Shown in pieces: positions 24,754-38,157 of a DNA stretch of 64,000 nt (the stretch's first letter is position 1; every line of letters starts with the position of its first letter). The stretch is from Aralia elata. Its lineage: Eukaryota; Streptophyta; Magnoliopsida; Apiales; Araliaceae. The stretch lies in NCBI GenBank assembly GCA_034770075.1, contig CM068383.1, positions 11,311,778-11,375,777 of the forward strand, in the 5' to 3' direction. The position numbers and the translations under genes are program-made. Below the pieces are notes generated by a model. That model worked only from the letters and a program-made list of their open reading frames with translations, made no database searches and had not been told where the DNA came from.

Positions 24754-24756
<3 letters not shown>

Positions 24757-24819
<63 letters not shown>
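24757..24819 (+). repeat. (TA)n tract
   Basis: A pure TA run of about 60 bp that ends where a foldback element begins. Unit 2 has a shorter run at the same place (34300-34319). Confidence 0.95.
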
Positions 24820-24820
<1 letters not shown>

Positions 24821-25056
24821 GGTCTGGATCTTAAAGTCACCCTTATCACGGCTCACCCTAAGCTCACCCCCCTTTAGCGACGGATCCGACGACGGTTTGG
24901 TAATACAACCGTCGTCTATACTTTTAGCGACGCTATATATTGTTCGTCGCTAAAAGTATAGACGACGGTTGTATTACCAAACCGTCGTCGGATCCGTCGA
25001 TAAAGGGGGGTGAGCTTAGGGTGAGCCGGATAAGGGTGAGCTTAAGATCCGGACTG
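24820..25056. mobile_element. Foldback MITE F1 in (TA)n
   Basis: Nearly perfect palindrome of about 237 bp. The left arm starts GGTCTGGATCTTAA and the right arm ends TTAAGATCCGGACTG. The inner arms carry TTTAGCGACGGATCCGACGACGG and its complement. TA runs lie on both sides. Absent from units 2 and 3, so it inserted after the amplification. The small ORFs across it come from the palindrome. Confidence 0.8.
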
Positions 25057-25068
25057 TATATATATATA

Positions 25069-25361
25069 GGGAGCATTTTAAGAGAAGAACTCTTAAAAAG
25101 CATAACTAGCAGAACACCCTTTAGCGACGGACCGGGCGACGGTTTGGTCCGTCGTCATAGGTCCGGTCTGTCGCTACAGCATTTAGCGACGGGTCCGTCG
25201 CTACAGCCTTTAGCGACGGGTCCGTCGCTATATGTTGTCCGTCGCTAAAGGTTGTAGCGACGAACCGGACCTATGACGACGGACCAAACCATCGCCCGGT
25301 CCGTCACTAAAGGGTGTTCTGCTAGTTATTCTTTTTAAGAATTCTGCTCTTGATCCTTGCT
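25069..25361. mobile_element. Foldback MITE F2, unit 1 copy
   Basis: Inverted arms GAACTCTTAAAAAGCATAAC and GTTATTCTTTTTAAGAATTC enclose TTTAGCGACGGACCGGGCG and repeated GCGACGGGTCCGTCGC blocks. Flanked by TA runs. Copies of the same insertion are at 34338-34588 and, reduced, at 38880-38965, so it predates the amplification. Confidence 0.8.
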
Positions 25362-26806
25362 ATCTATATATATATATATATATCTATATATATATGCCTT
25401 ATACGTTTCATGTTATGCAATTTAAACACGATTCTTAGTTTGTATACATCGTATTTAACCACTTCCATGTAATACATATTTACACACGTAAACATATACA
25501 TCAAGTTCACACAGAACAATAAGTTTTAATTATCAACTACATATCAACAGTTCAACACATCCTTGTGGTACATTTACCACATAACAACAAGTTAACAAAT
25601 TACTGAAAGAACTTGCCTCGGTTTGTACGTGTATCGTTTTTACGTTCCCGAGCGTTCATGATATAATTCTTCTCGTCAATTATTATAATCCAAGTTTTAT
25701 CTATCGTTGTATAACCTAGATATATGTACAATTAGGTTATCATACACTTATCAATCCCATAACGTCACGACACCTCATGAGTCTACTAATATTTTTAAAG
25801 TCTTTAAAATATTATTCCGAACTTTTCAAACAATTTTCACATTTTTCAGATTATCCAACAATTTTTGCAATTATTTCTATTTATAAAAATTATCATTTAA
25901 TAGCTTCAAAATAAAAATAATAACTCCACATACTTTTATATCCTCACAACACCATAAATATTAATCTTATATTATTATAAGATTTTTCACTAGATTTCAT
26001 AATTATCCACCATTCATAGAATTTTCTATGAATTTACACTAATTTTTAAACTAACTTTAAATAACTTAAAAATACAATAAATACTTCTGCTCTTCAATAA
26101 TTCTTCACAAATGTCCAGTAATTCTGAAATAATATTATAAGATTTTTGTAAAAATATTTCAACTCAAAATAATTTTCTGATAATTTAATTATAATTTTCG
26201 AAGTGCTGAAACTTCAAAAAATCATAGTAATTAGTCCTTTTATCAGAAAATTACGATTCTTATGTCAATTCAACATAAAATTTAATTCTCTACAACTTTT
26301 TACTACAAAGTTTCTCCAAATTCTGGACGAAAATGGCTTAAACAGGCTCTGCCGAAAAGTTCGTCGGCGGCGACTTTCCAATCATATTCTCCGGCGGCTG
26401 AGTAGTTTTCCGGCAAACTTTTTATTATTTTTTTCTGCTCAGATTAGTTCTCTAGTATCTCAGAAATTCAAATATGTAATTAATATAGAAAACATCCTTT
26501 TAAACCATCTCAAAGTGTATCTTTTAAAATTACCACAACCGTGAAGGATCTATTTTTAACACTATTTCCTACTATAAAGCTCATCTATAAATAATCATAA
26601 GCATATTTAGGAGAGAAAAAGAGACTTAAAAGGGAGAAAGTCTTACCTTTCTTCTTCTTTTTCCCCCACGGATTGCTCCTCTTTTATCTCCATCTCCCTC
26701 CTCGCTTCCTTTTTTCCAGTTTTGTTTGTTTTTTCTTGTCTTTGCTTTTCTCTCTCACGCCTTTACTCCTCTCTTTTCTTCTTCAAAGTATAAGCTTGGC
26801 GTATCA

Positions 26807-26837
<31 letters not shown>

Positions 26838-26838
<1 letters not shown>

Positions 26839-29800
26839 TCCGGATCTTAAGCATACCCCCTTTAGCGACGGACCGGGCGACGGTTTGTGTGACGCCCCCA
26901 AATTCAGGTACTTGAAACCCGTATTTGGTGCATCACGATACCATTTCTTTGAACTGTATAATAATTACAAACTTAATATTTATATCAGAGTTGTCTATTC
27001 TCCAGGTATGACAACCTTTAATTACATTCTTTACATGATACATAATATAATATTGTAATAACAAAGTTTATCTATTACACATAGCACCTTTTGACTTAAT
27101 TCTTCAACTTTTCTTTCTCCGGTCCTTGCCAAAGCTTTCTTGGTTGAACACGCTTAACTGAAAATATTTATATCAAAGCAAGAATGAGCATTTGATTGCT
27201 CAGCAAGTAATAACAATAAATAATCATAAACTGAAGAAGTAAATATTTTCTTTGAGGACTTCTTCTACAACGATTCAATTGTTGTGAAGTCTTTTGAAAT
27301 TGACATTAACAACATATCAAGTAGTTTACGTTTTTTTTTAAAACAACGTAGTGACTAAAAATGCTGAGTGGTCAGTGGGCCATGAACTTTCATTTTAAAT
27401 TTTTGAATAGGTTTAAATAGAAATTCATCCATAAACCGTCTGGTCTTACGGACACGAAGGGTGATCAGCCCTATTGTGCCCTATATTGATCAATTCTATC
27501 TATCCTTCTACTTGAACGACTTTTGCGTTCACTCTGTTCGCCTTGGGCACATAAAATATTTTCCCATTACGGGTTGTTCATACTCAGTCTAGAGTCCTAA
27601 CTAAAACAATTCAGTTGGACAACGTTATCATAAACAATAATATTCAACGACTTGTGTAAGTGAGGGCACTACACTAATAACAGAATAATTTGACTATACT
27701 TGCATTACATACAATAATAATGACCAACAATACTTTTCAAATTTTGTCTAGCTGAGTCAAGTAGCTCAGACAAAATTTAAAACATGAATACATAGCGAAA
27801 TTTAATAATGATTACAACAATTAGTACAAATGGAGACACTTGTACTATGAACAGGACAATTTACACAAGTGGGGACACTTGTATAATCCAAACTTAGGAT
27901 ACCAAGTTTAAACTTGACACATATGAAATCAATATTGAAATATTTATAAACTATGAACGAATTGAAGGAAATACAATAAAGTAAGAACAGTTGAATAATG
28001 AATAACAGAGATTATGTACAAGTGGGGACACTTGCATAATAACAGTAGAGTTCAGATATTTGCATACGCGTGAATCCATTTCATAAAGTAATTGAAAAAG
28101 GATAAAGTACTTGCACAATATAATGTGAGTTAAGAAACTTGCACAGTAAAGAAAGAGTTCAGATACTTGCTTACTAAGATCCATTGCATAAAGTAAATGC
28201 AAAGGTTAGGATACTTGCCTTTGTCGTTGAATACTGTTATGCGTTATAGCTTAAACTTTAATACTGGGTCCTATCATCAATAAAATAATTCTTTTAATTA
28301 GAATAATACAACTTAACACATAACACTGCTTATTTGCAGTCAATACATAGCTTAAACACATTGTCACATATTCATATCAGTTATTAAAACATTTATGAAC
28401 AGTTATCAAGTTAAACTATGTCCATTTGATTTGAGTTCGATACTATTTCGGTGTCCCGATTGTATTATCGGATAATCAACGAGTTTCTTTTTAATGAAAC
28501 TTTGTTCAAGAACTTAAATATTATATTAGATAATTTAATTATCAATTATAACATTTTTCCAAACATTAAAATCATTTATAATGATTTTTCAATCATTATT
28601 ATCATTTATAATGATTTAAATAATAAATAATTTCATTATCATTAATATTCAAATAATTTAAAATATTAATGAACTACATGTCAACACATTAAAAGTTATT
28701 TATTATAACTTAAAAATATTTTTAAAACATTATTATCGCTTTTAAATGATTTTTAAAGTATTAAAATCATTTTTAAATAATTACCGTTAATATTAAAATG
28801 TTAATGTAATTCATGTCAAATATTTAAAGTTATTAAATATAACTTAAAAATATTTTTAAAACATTTTTATTGCCTTTAAATGATTTTTAAAACATTAAAA
28901 CCATTTTTAGATAATTTATTTAATATAAATATTAAATAAATTAATTATCATTAATATTAAATATTAATGAAATTTTTATTAAAATATTAAAAGTTATTTA
29001 ATATAACTTAAAATACTTTTTAAAACATTAATATCATTTTTAAATGATTTTTGTAATATTAAAATCATTTTTATCTAATTTATTTAATATAATTATTAAA
29101 TAAATTAAATATCATTAATATTTAAATAAATTAAAAATATTAATGAAATTTGTGTCAAAATATTAAAAGTTAATTTTTATAACTTAAAATAATTTTTAAA
29201 ACCATTTTATGAATTTTTTTATATTTATTTTCTATTTATTTAATTAATATAATTATTTTTTATTAAAAACCGTCGCTAAAGGCTTTTAGCGACGAAAAGT
29301 GTCCCTATAGGTATTCTTCAGTTCATGAAGAACACCAAAAACAACCCAGTCCATGTCGAGGAGGCTACTTTGAGCGTTAATAACTTGAAATCTTGATATG
29401 ATATGGTCGTGATTCCACTTTTATATTGTTAGCCTACTGGCATACTACAACTACAAAGCTTTAAACACATCAAACCATTAACAGATCAAGATCTATGGCC
29501 TCTGACATTTGACTGTCAGACCATGTTTTTAACTTAGAAAATTTTCTGGGTTTTCCAGAAACAGCTTTCGTGATCGCCCAAGGATTTTTGACCTTGAATA
29601 ACTTTCGATCTAGACATGCTATGATCGTGATTCCACTTCCAGTGTACTAACCACATAACATACTACATATAAGAACCTTTAAACACAACAAATCATTAAC
29701 AGGTAAAGATCTACGGCGTCTGACATTTGACTGTCAGACCATTTTTTACACTTTGAACAGTTTTCTTAAATCTTCAATTTCGTGCATTTAAATGTTATGG

Positions 29801-31505
29801 ATTCATGATATAACAACCCAGATCACTAAATAACATAATATACAACATATTTAAATACAAAAACATAAAATTTATCTAAGCATACAAGATCTAGCTTAGG
29901 GTTAGGGTTTTATACCTTCTTGAGAAATTTTTGATTTTCACTTTTTGATTCTGACCTTGGCTTGCTATGGGGTATTTTTGGTTAATCTTAAGACTTAGTT
30001 TTGGAGAAAATTTTGTGGCTTAGGAGAGAGAAAGAGAGTCTTGGCTACGAAAAATAAAGTAAATGGTTTTCTTTACTTTTTCTTTCTTACAAATCTTATC
30101 TCTTGATTCATTGCACAAGATTGTTGCTAGGTGTCATGTTTCTGCTGATTGGAGAGATTTGCAACATGTGGGAATATCTAAGAGTGGTGACTCATAGATT
30201 TGGCAAGATTTAGCATGATTTGGCAAATCTTTTAATATCTTTAATAAAATTAAATACAAAAAGGGTATATTAATAATCCCATAAATAATTTTAAGGGTAA
30301 TCTTGTCCGTGGTACTTGAATCTAGGGTTTAATCAATAGATTTGAACCCATAATGCTTACCCAATAATTCTTGGGTTTAAGAAAATTATCTTAGGAATTA
30401 AATAAATATTTAATTAAGACATAATAATTCAAAATTAGGGGTTTTAATGTAATTAGGGTTTTAAAATTTGAAAGTTAGGGTTTTTTGATGTTATTAGGGT
30501 TCCCAAATTATGAATTAGGGTTTCCTAATCATTTTCCTTAATCACATATTATCCACGTAAGTATTTAAATACAAATATAATTAATTATTATATTTAACAT
30601 TTAAATTACTTAAACAAAACAAATTCTTAATATCCAAATTACATATTCCTTTATTTTAAATATAATTATATCATTAATTATATTTAAAATTAATATCCAT
30701 AATATACATACACACATTCAAATATAAATATAATCAATTATATTCAATATTCGAATTTACTTAAGAAAATAAATTATTATTCTTCATATAATAATTATAT
30801 AAACATAAATCCTTTTAAATATAATTACAACAATAATTATATTTAAAATTAAAATACATGACAACAGATCAAATTAGGGTTTTGATCTGTAATGTCATTT
30901 TACCACATGTACCATACTTAGTCAATTTAAAATAAATTGACTAATCTTACAAATTCATATTATAAAGAAATAATCATAGTAATAATAATATTAATAATCA
31001 TTTCTTAAAATATATATTTATTATTTAAATAATATAGTAATCATATTTTTATAAATAATCATATACCTTTAATATAAAAATTAATTTATTAACAGAATAT
31101 AATTTATAAATATCAATTTATTTCTTTAATAAGAAATTTATTTGAAACCATATATGAAATAAATATATCTACATATTATACATTCACATTCCTTTCCTTA
31201 CACGCATTCCCATACTTACTTTAATATATAATAAAAATAATTTTATTATATAAAAAAAAATTATACGTAAAATTTTTTATTTAAATATATCCAAAATCTT
31301 AGGTTATTACAGTTTGAACCATCGCCATAGGTCCGGTCCATCGCTAAAGCCTTTAGCGACAGGTCCGTCGCTAAAAATTGTCCGTCGCTAAAGGCTTTAG
31401 CGACGGACCGGAACTATGGCGACGGACCAAACTGTCGCCCGGTCCGTCGCAAAAGAGGGTATGCTTGGTATATCATTTAAGGGGGTATGCTTAAGATCCG
31501 TTCTG
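26838..31505. mobile_element. Foldback MITE F3, split by LTR Z
   Basis: Left arm 26838-26887 (GTCCGGATCTTAAGCATACC, then TTTAGCGACGGACCGGG) pairs with the right arm ending near 31505 (GGGGTATGCTTAAGATCCG). TA runs lie at 26810 and after 31505. LTR Z occupies 26888-31311. Units 2 and 3 have only TA runs here, so F3 arrived after the amplification and Z after F3. Confidence 0.82.
26888..31311 (-). mobile_element. Solo LTR Z, 4.4 kb, antisense
   Basis: On the minus strand it runs from TGTAATAACCTAAGATTTTGG to ATTTGGGGGCGTCACA, 4424 bp, flanked by the 5-bp duplication GTTTG (26883-26887 and 31312-31316). A minus-strand TATA-like GGTATAAAACC lies near 29916-29907. The stretch 28500-29270 is very AT-rich with degenerate AAAATATTTTTAAAACATT repeats, and 29268-29300 holds a relic of the GCGACG foldback motif. 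No internal coding region is present. The LTR ends match those of X and Y in type, as in Tekay/Del-like Ty3/gypsy elements. Confidence 0.8.
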
Positions 31506-31804
31506 TATATATATATATATATATCTATATATATAGGTCGGTCACTTTACCAGCCTTCTTGAACTTTCTACCAAGTAATAAAACAAAAACTTACTCCTTA
31601 GCCTTTAAGGAGGCTGCCGACTTACTCCTCTTTCTTGTATAATGAAATTCATTTCTTTTTCTTTTTTTATTAGCAAGCATGCTACATGGGTTAAACTTTC
31701 AATTAGTAATAAAAAATTCGATCCTTATCATTCTTTGATGGCCGCCACTTGCCCAATATCCCCCATGTGATACCCATCATTATCTCCATTTTTTTAACAT
31801 ACAT

Positions 31805-33610
31805 TGTAACGACCGTGAATTCTGGATAGCCTTGTAATACAAATTTATCTATATTAATGAATATTATGAATTTTAGTAACATTATTTTGTGTTACGCGTT
31901 TAAAGGTTGTGTGACAACCAGGATTATGTGAAAACATGAATTTTATGTGTTATAGTTTTGTATAAGTGAATAAATTGATTTCACGTATTATCGCTAAATC
32001 GCTATTCACGGACACTATTTACGCCAAAATATTTTATCGTCTTTTTCGATTTCGAATAATTTTGTTACAACGTGTATGCAGAGGAATAATTTTTCCAAGT
32101 GTTGGAATATTTATTTAAGTTCCTTGGTGATTTAATTACTATCCGAATTTTTTTATATGAGTATTCTGAATAAATAGACAAATCCCGTATTTATTATTTT
32201 TACGTGTCCCAATATTTTATGGGAGTACCCATTTTAATTTTGGGTAGAGTTATTAAGCAAATTTGGTAGAAAAGTGGAAGTATTCGGATGTTTTATTTGC
32301 ATGTTGTGCAATTTAGAAACCAAGTGAAGCCTTGGACCAATTAGAGAGTGCCAACCAAATTTCATGAGCCAGTCAGGAGAGGGGGGGAGGAAGTGCCGAC
32401 ACTATGCTGGCCATTATCCCTAACCAATGCATTGAGTTTCCAAACCTTGCAACATTCCTCTCAGTTGAACCCTTTCATTTCTCCCGAAGCCACCCATTTC
32501 ATCTCCTCCAAAGCCATTCAGCAGATTCCCTTACTCAATCCATCCCATTCCAATATTCTTCCCATATCCTTTCCAAGTTGCTGCAGAGTTGAGAGAGAGA
32601 GCCATCGGAAGGAAGAAGAGAGAAGGGAGAGGAGAGAAGAACTGGCAGGAGAAGAAGAGAGAGAAAGGCTTATGTAAACTTCATCTTCCCAAATCATTCA
32701 ATCCATTTCCTTCTCTTGAATCAAGCTCAGTCCATTTACTAAGAGAAGAAGGAAGCAAATTACAGAAAATAAAGAAGAAAGAAGAAGAAGCAAGAGAGAG
32801 AGAGGTTCTAGAGAGAGAAAGGAAAGTGGGTGCTCGGGGTGAATGAAGAAGAAGGAACCAAGAAAAGAACAAGAACTCAACCCAAGCCCTAGCTAATCTT
32901 CTTATCATCTAGGAGGGGATTTACAAAGGTAAATCATTAACTTAAATCCATTCCATTTGATTTGGTTGAGGTTTTCCAAGTTTTCATGGTTTTAAAGCAT
33001 ATGTGCTTGTGGGTTGGTTCTTGTTATTGTTGTTCGTTATGGATGGTTAATAAAGTTGTTAAGAGACTATATAAGCTATTAATAACATTAAAGTGGAACA
33101 AAAATGCAAGAAATCCTTACCTTGGCTTAATGGAGCAAAAATAATGGACTTTTGGACAAACAAGGACATTCGGACGAATTTAGAGGACTTTGAATCTAAT
33201 TTCTGTGTTGGTTTAATTTGTTTATTGATATTGTAGTTCCATGGGTTAAGAAGTTAACCTAGTTGGAATGGAGTAAAAAGGTGTAAAAATAAAGATTTGT
33301 GTTAAGAACGAGAAGCCAGGGAATGCGCATACAGATAAAGGCAAGGGAAAGATGCATGAATAGGTGCCGCCGAGTTTATCTTTTGTTTCGTCATTTATTA
33401 AGTAAATGATGTAAATATTTACTTATATTATGATGTAATAGTAAAGGTTAGCAGCGAACCTGGGAAGCGACTATGTTTGTAATATTTTAAATACTTTATT
33501 ACGTATGAGGTTTGTTATCCTATATAATGGGTAGAATAGATGAATATATATATATTGGATCGTGAGCACCGGACACGAGGGTTGTGGTACCCTGATTTGG
33601 GGACATCACA
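31805..33610 (+). mobile_element. Chimeric LTR: X head joined to X' tail (unit 1/2 junction)
   Basis: Starts TGTAACGACCGTGAATTC after TACAT, like intact LTR X. At 33304/33305 it switches to the X' tail and ends GGGGACATCACA. About 1.8 kb against 3.4 kb for LTR X. The ORFs within 32348-32880 (purine-rich, many Arg/Glu) recur in all X copies without a conserved frame and are not called. Confidence 0.8.
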
Positions 33611-33616
33611 AGTAAC

Positions 33617-34298
33617 TGTAACGACCCCAAAAATCGAGACTATTTCCACTCCCGATCTTGTGCGTTAATATGCAATCTCATTCTAACTTTACAGCATTAA
33701 CCAATATTATAATCGATAAAATGCGAATTATTTAAAACTTTTATAACTTTCCTTCATTTCCTGAATCGCAACCTTTACAATTCGTCTTATCTCCAAAACC
33801 ATATATATTATGATTTATCTCAAAGGTCAGTTGCGAATATAAAATTCGACTTTTGATATTAAATTCATCTTTCCATACATTCTGTTCCAACTCAGCAAGT
33901 TAAATAAACTATACAGTAGACTGAATTCATAATTCAATGTTTCTCATATGATATTTTTATCATACAACAATAACTTATGTAAAGTTGAACAATCACATTC
34001 AAACTATTAACTATGATTTGATATTATAAATAATAATTGCACTCAATTTCATTATAACAAGTCAAATTGATTTAATACATATTTAGTAAAGATATAATAA
34101 ACATTTTCCAATCGGAACGCGCTCCAAACTTTCTTCTTTATGATCATCTGGTGATTCAACTTTTAATCTGCAAATAAGTTATTTGCAAATATGAGCGTGG
34201 TGGCTCAACAAGTTTAATAGTTAGCACCTTTCATGTTTCACATAGTATACATGATTCGTATTGTATTCATGCGTCATGCATTTCATGTTGTGCATATC

Positions 34299-34340
<42 letters not shown>

Positions 34341-36045
34341 CATTTCAAGAGAAGAACTCTTAAAAAGCATAACTAGCAGAACACCCTTTAGCGACGGACC
34401 GAGCGACGGTTTGGTCCGTCGCCATAGGTCTGGTCCGTCGCTACAGCCTTTAGCGACGGGTTCGTTGCTATATGTTGTCCATCGCTAAAGGCTGTAGCGA
34501 CGGACCAAACCGTCGCCCGGTCCGTCGCTGTCGCTAAAGGGTGTTCTGCTAGTTATGCTTTTTAAGAGTTCTTCTCTTGATCATTGCTCTCTCTCTCTCT
34601 CTCTCTATATATATACATATATATATATATATATGCCTTATACATTTCATGTTATGCAATTTAAACACGATTCTTAGTATGTATACTTCGTATTTAACCA
34701 CTTCCATGTAATACATATTTTACACACGTAAACATATACATCAAATTCACACAGAACAATAAGTTTTAATTATCCACTACATATCAACAGTTCAACACAT
34801 CCTTGTAGTACATTTCTCATATAATAACAAGTTAACAAATTACTGAAAGAACTTGCCTCGGTTAGTACGTGTATCGTTTTTACGTTCCCAAACGTTCATG
34901 ATATAATTCTTCTCGTCAATTATTATAATCCAAGTTTTATCTATCGTTGTATAACCTAGATATATGTACAATTAGGTTATCATACACTTATCAATCTCAT
35001 AACATCACGACACTTCATGAGTCTACTAATATTTTTAAAGTCTTTAGAATATTATTCTGAACTTTTCAAACGATTTTCACATTTTTCAGATTATCCAACA
35101 ATTTTTACAATTATTTCTATTTATAAAAATTATCATTTAATAGCTTCAAAATAAAAATAATAACTCCACATACTTTTATATCCTCACAACACACTAAATA
35201 TTAATCTTATATTATTATAAGATTTTCCACCAGATTTCATAATCATCCACCATTCATAGAATTTTCTATGAATTTACACTAATTTTTAAACTAACTTTAA
35301 ATAGCTTAAAAATACAATAAGTACTTCTGCCCTTCAATAATTCTTCACAAATGTCCAGTAATTCTAAAATAATATTATAAGATTTTTGTAAAAATATTTC
35401 AACTCAAAATAATTTTTTGATAATTTAATTATAATTTTCGAAGTGCTGAAACTTCAAAAATTCATAGTAATTAGTCTTTTTATCAGAAAATTACGAATCT
35501 TATGTCAATTCCACGTAAAATTTAATTCTCTACAACTTTGTACTACAAAGTTTCTTCAAATTCTGGACGAAAATGGCTCAAACAGGCTCTGCCGAAAAGT
35601 TCGTCAGCGGCGACTTTCCAATCATATTCTCCGGCGACTGAGTAGTTTTCCGGCAAACTTTTTATTATTTTTTTTTCTGCTCAGATTAGTTCTCTAGTAT
35701 CTCAGAAATTCAAATATGTAATTAATATAGAAAACATCATTTTAAACCATCTCAAAGTGTATCTTTTAAAATTACCACAACCATGAAGGATCTATTTTTA
35801 ACACTATTTCCTACTATAAAGCTCATCTATAAATAATCATAAGCATATTTAGGAGAGAAAAAGAGACTTAAAAGGGAGAAAGTCTTACCTTTCTTCTTCT
35901 TTTCCCCCACGGATTGCTCCTCTTTTATCTCCATCTCCCTCCTCGCTTCCTTTTTTCCAGTTTTGTTTGTTTTTTCTTTTCTTTGCTTTTCTCTCTCACG
36001 CCTCTACTACTCTCTTTTCTTCTTCAAAGTATAAGCTTGGCGTAT

Positions 36046-36078
<33 letters not shown>

Positions 36079-36345
36079 TCGGTCACTTTACCAGCCTTCT
36101 TGAACTTTCTACCAAGTAATAAAACAAAAACTTACTCCTTAGCCTTTAAGGAGGCTGCCGACTTACTCCTCTTTCTTGTATAATGAAATTCATTTCTTTT
36201 TCTTTTTTTAGTAGCAAGCATGCTACATGGGTTAAACTTTCAATTAGTAATAAAAAATTCGATCCTTATCATTCTTTGATGGTCGCCACTTGCCCAATAT
36301 CCCCCATGTGATACCCATCATTATCTCCATTTTTTTAACATACAT
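33617..36345 (-). mobile_element. LTR Y, partial copy in unit 2
   Basis: Starts TGTAACGACCCCAAAAATCG on the plus strand (the minus-strand LTR end) and stops where the X head begins. It shows the undisturbed sequence between CATCATTTT (35743) and GTATCA (36042) that the pararetrovirus removed from unit 3. Confidence 0.75.
34338..34588. mobile_element. Foldback MITE F2, unit 2 copy
   Basis: Same arms as at 25069-25361, with a shorter centre. Flanked by (GA)n/(CT)n and TA runs. Confidence 0.78.
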
Positions 36346-38157
36346 TGTAACGACCGTGAATTCTAAATGACCTTGTAATTCGAATTTATGTATATTAATG
36401 AATATTATGAATTTTAGTAACATTATTTTGTGTTACGCGTTTAAAGGTTGTGCGACAACCTAGATTATGTGAAAACATGAATTTTATGTGTTATAGTTTT
36501 GTATAAGTGAATAAATTGATTTCGCGTATTATCGCTAAATCGCTATTCACGGACACTATTCACGCCAAAATATTTTATCGTCTTTTTCGATTTCGAATAA
36601 TTTTGTTACAACGTCTATGCAGAGGAATAATTTTTCCAAGTGTTGGAATATTTATTTAAATTCATTGGTGATTTAATTACTATCCGAATTTTTTTATATG
36701 AGTGTTCCGAATAAATGGACAAATCCCGTATTTATTATTTTTACGTGTCCCAATATTTTATGGGAGTACCCATTTTAATTTTGGGTAGAGTTATTAAGCA
36801 AATTTGGTAGAAAAGTGGAAGTATTCGGATGTTTTATTTGCATGTTGTGCAATTTAGAAACCAAGTGAAGCCTTGGACCAATTAGAGAGTGCCAACCAAA
36901 TTTCATGAGCCAGTCAGGAGAGGGGGGGAGGAAGTGCCGACACTATGCTGGCCATTATCCCTAACCAATGCATTGAGTTTCCAAACCTTGCAACATTCCT
37001 CTCGGTTGAACCCTTTCATTTCTCCTGAAGCCACCCATTTCATCTCCTCCAAAGCCATTCAATAGATTCCCTTACTCAATCCATCCCATTCCAGTATTCT
37101 TCCCATATCCTTTCCAAGTTGATGCAGAGTAGAGAGAGCCATCGGAAGGAAGAAGAGAGAAGGGAGAGGAGAGAAGAACTAGCAGGAGAAGAAGAGAGAG
37201 AAAGGCTTATGTAAACTTCATCTTCGCAAATCATTCAATCCATTTCCTTCTCTTGAATCAAGCTCAGTCCATTTACTAAGAGAAGAAGGAAGCAAATTAC
37301 AAAAAACAAAGAAGAAAGAAGAAGAAGCAAGAGAGAGAAAGGTTCTAGAGAGAGAAAGGGAAGTGGGTGCTCGGGTGAAGGAAGAAGAAGGAACCAAGCA
37401 AAGAACAAGAACTCAACCCAAGCCCTAGCTAATCTTCTTATCATCTAGGAGGGGATTTGCAGAGGTAAATCATTAACTTAAATCCATTCCATTTGATTTG
37501 GTTGAGGTTTTCCAAGTTTTCATGGTTTTAAAGCATATGTGCTTGTGGGTTGGATCTTGTTGTGATTCTTGTTGTTGTTGTTCGTTATGGATGGTTAATA
37601 AAGTTGTTAAGAGACTATATAAGCTATTAATAATATTAAAGTGGAACAAAAATGCAAGAAATCCTTACCTTGGCTTAATGGAGCAAAAACAATGGACTTT
37701 TGGACAAACATGGACATTCGGACGAATTTAGAGGACTTTGTAGCTAATTTCTGTGTTGGTTTAATTTGTTTATTGATATTGTAGTTCCATGGGTTAAGAA
37801 GTTAACCTAGTTGGAATGGAGTAAAAAGGTGTAAAAACAAAGATTTGGTGTTCAGAACGAGAAGCTAGGGAATGCGCATACAGATAAAGGCAAGGGAAAG
37901 ATGCATGAATAGGTGCCGCCGAGTTTATCTTTTGTTTTGTCATTTATTAAGTAAATGATGTAAATATTTAATTATATTATGATGTAATAGTAAAGGTTAG
38001 CAGAGAACCTGGGAAGCGACTATGTTTGTAATATTTTGAATACTTTATTACGTGTGAGGTTTGTTATCCTATATAATGGGTAGAATAGATGAATATATAT
38101 ATTGGATCGTGAGCACCGGACCCGAGGGTTGTGGTATCCTAATTTGGGGGCATCACA
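36346..38157 (+). mobile_element. Chimeric LTR: X head joined to X' tail (unit 2/3 junction)
   Basis: Same build as 31805-33610, with the switch at 37853/37854 and the end GGGGGCATCACA. Preceded by TACAT (36341-36345). Confidence 0.8.

Larger units (their letters stand above)
24068..31804 (-). mobile_element. LTR Y, partial copy in unit 1
   Basis: The minus-strand 3' end of LTR Y (plus strand TATAACGACCCCAAAATCGG, TG mutated to TA) opens this stretch. It runs to the point where LTR X begins. A minus-strand TATA-like site (TATTTATAGATG) lies at about 26592-26583 and the transcribed leader would run leftward. Contains foldback elements and LTR Z. Confidence 0.65.
23758..33304 (+). repeat. Tandem unit 1 of three (with LTR Z and extra foldback insertions)
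   Basis: The unit runs from AGAACGAGAAGCCAGGG in the LTR X' tail, through the left part of antisense LTR Y, to the head of LTR X. It is 9547 bp here; without the 4.4-kb LTR Z and extra foldback elements it would be close to the 4549 bp of unit 2. Confidence 0.85.
33305..37853 (+). repeat. Tandem unit 2 of three (least disturbed)
   Basis: 4549 bp, the cleanest copy. It contains the X' tail (33305-33610), Y part (33617-36345) and X head (36346-37853). The junction with unit 3 reads GATTTGGTG then TTCAGAACGAG. Confidence 0.9.

Noticed and set aside
24690..24953. Small ORFs with Ile-Tyr repeats over TA runs (also 51289, 51661, 59026)
   Set aside because: Translation of TA microsatellites, no coding value.
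25100..25330. microRNA precursor hairpins
   Set aside because: The hairpins are whole foldback transposons repeated several times; no sign of a short, conserved mature region. Small-RNA data would be needed.
32348..32880. ORF starting MPTKFHEPV, also at 48218-48691
   Set aside because: Repeated because LTR X is repeated. The frame is not kept at 36900 in unit 2, and the sequence is purine-rich LTR leader.
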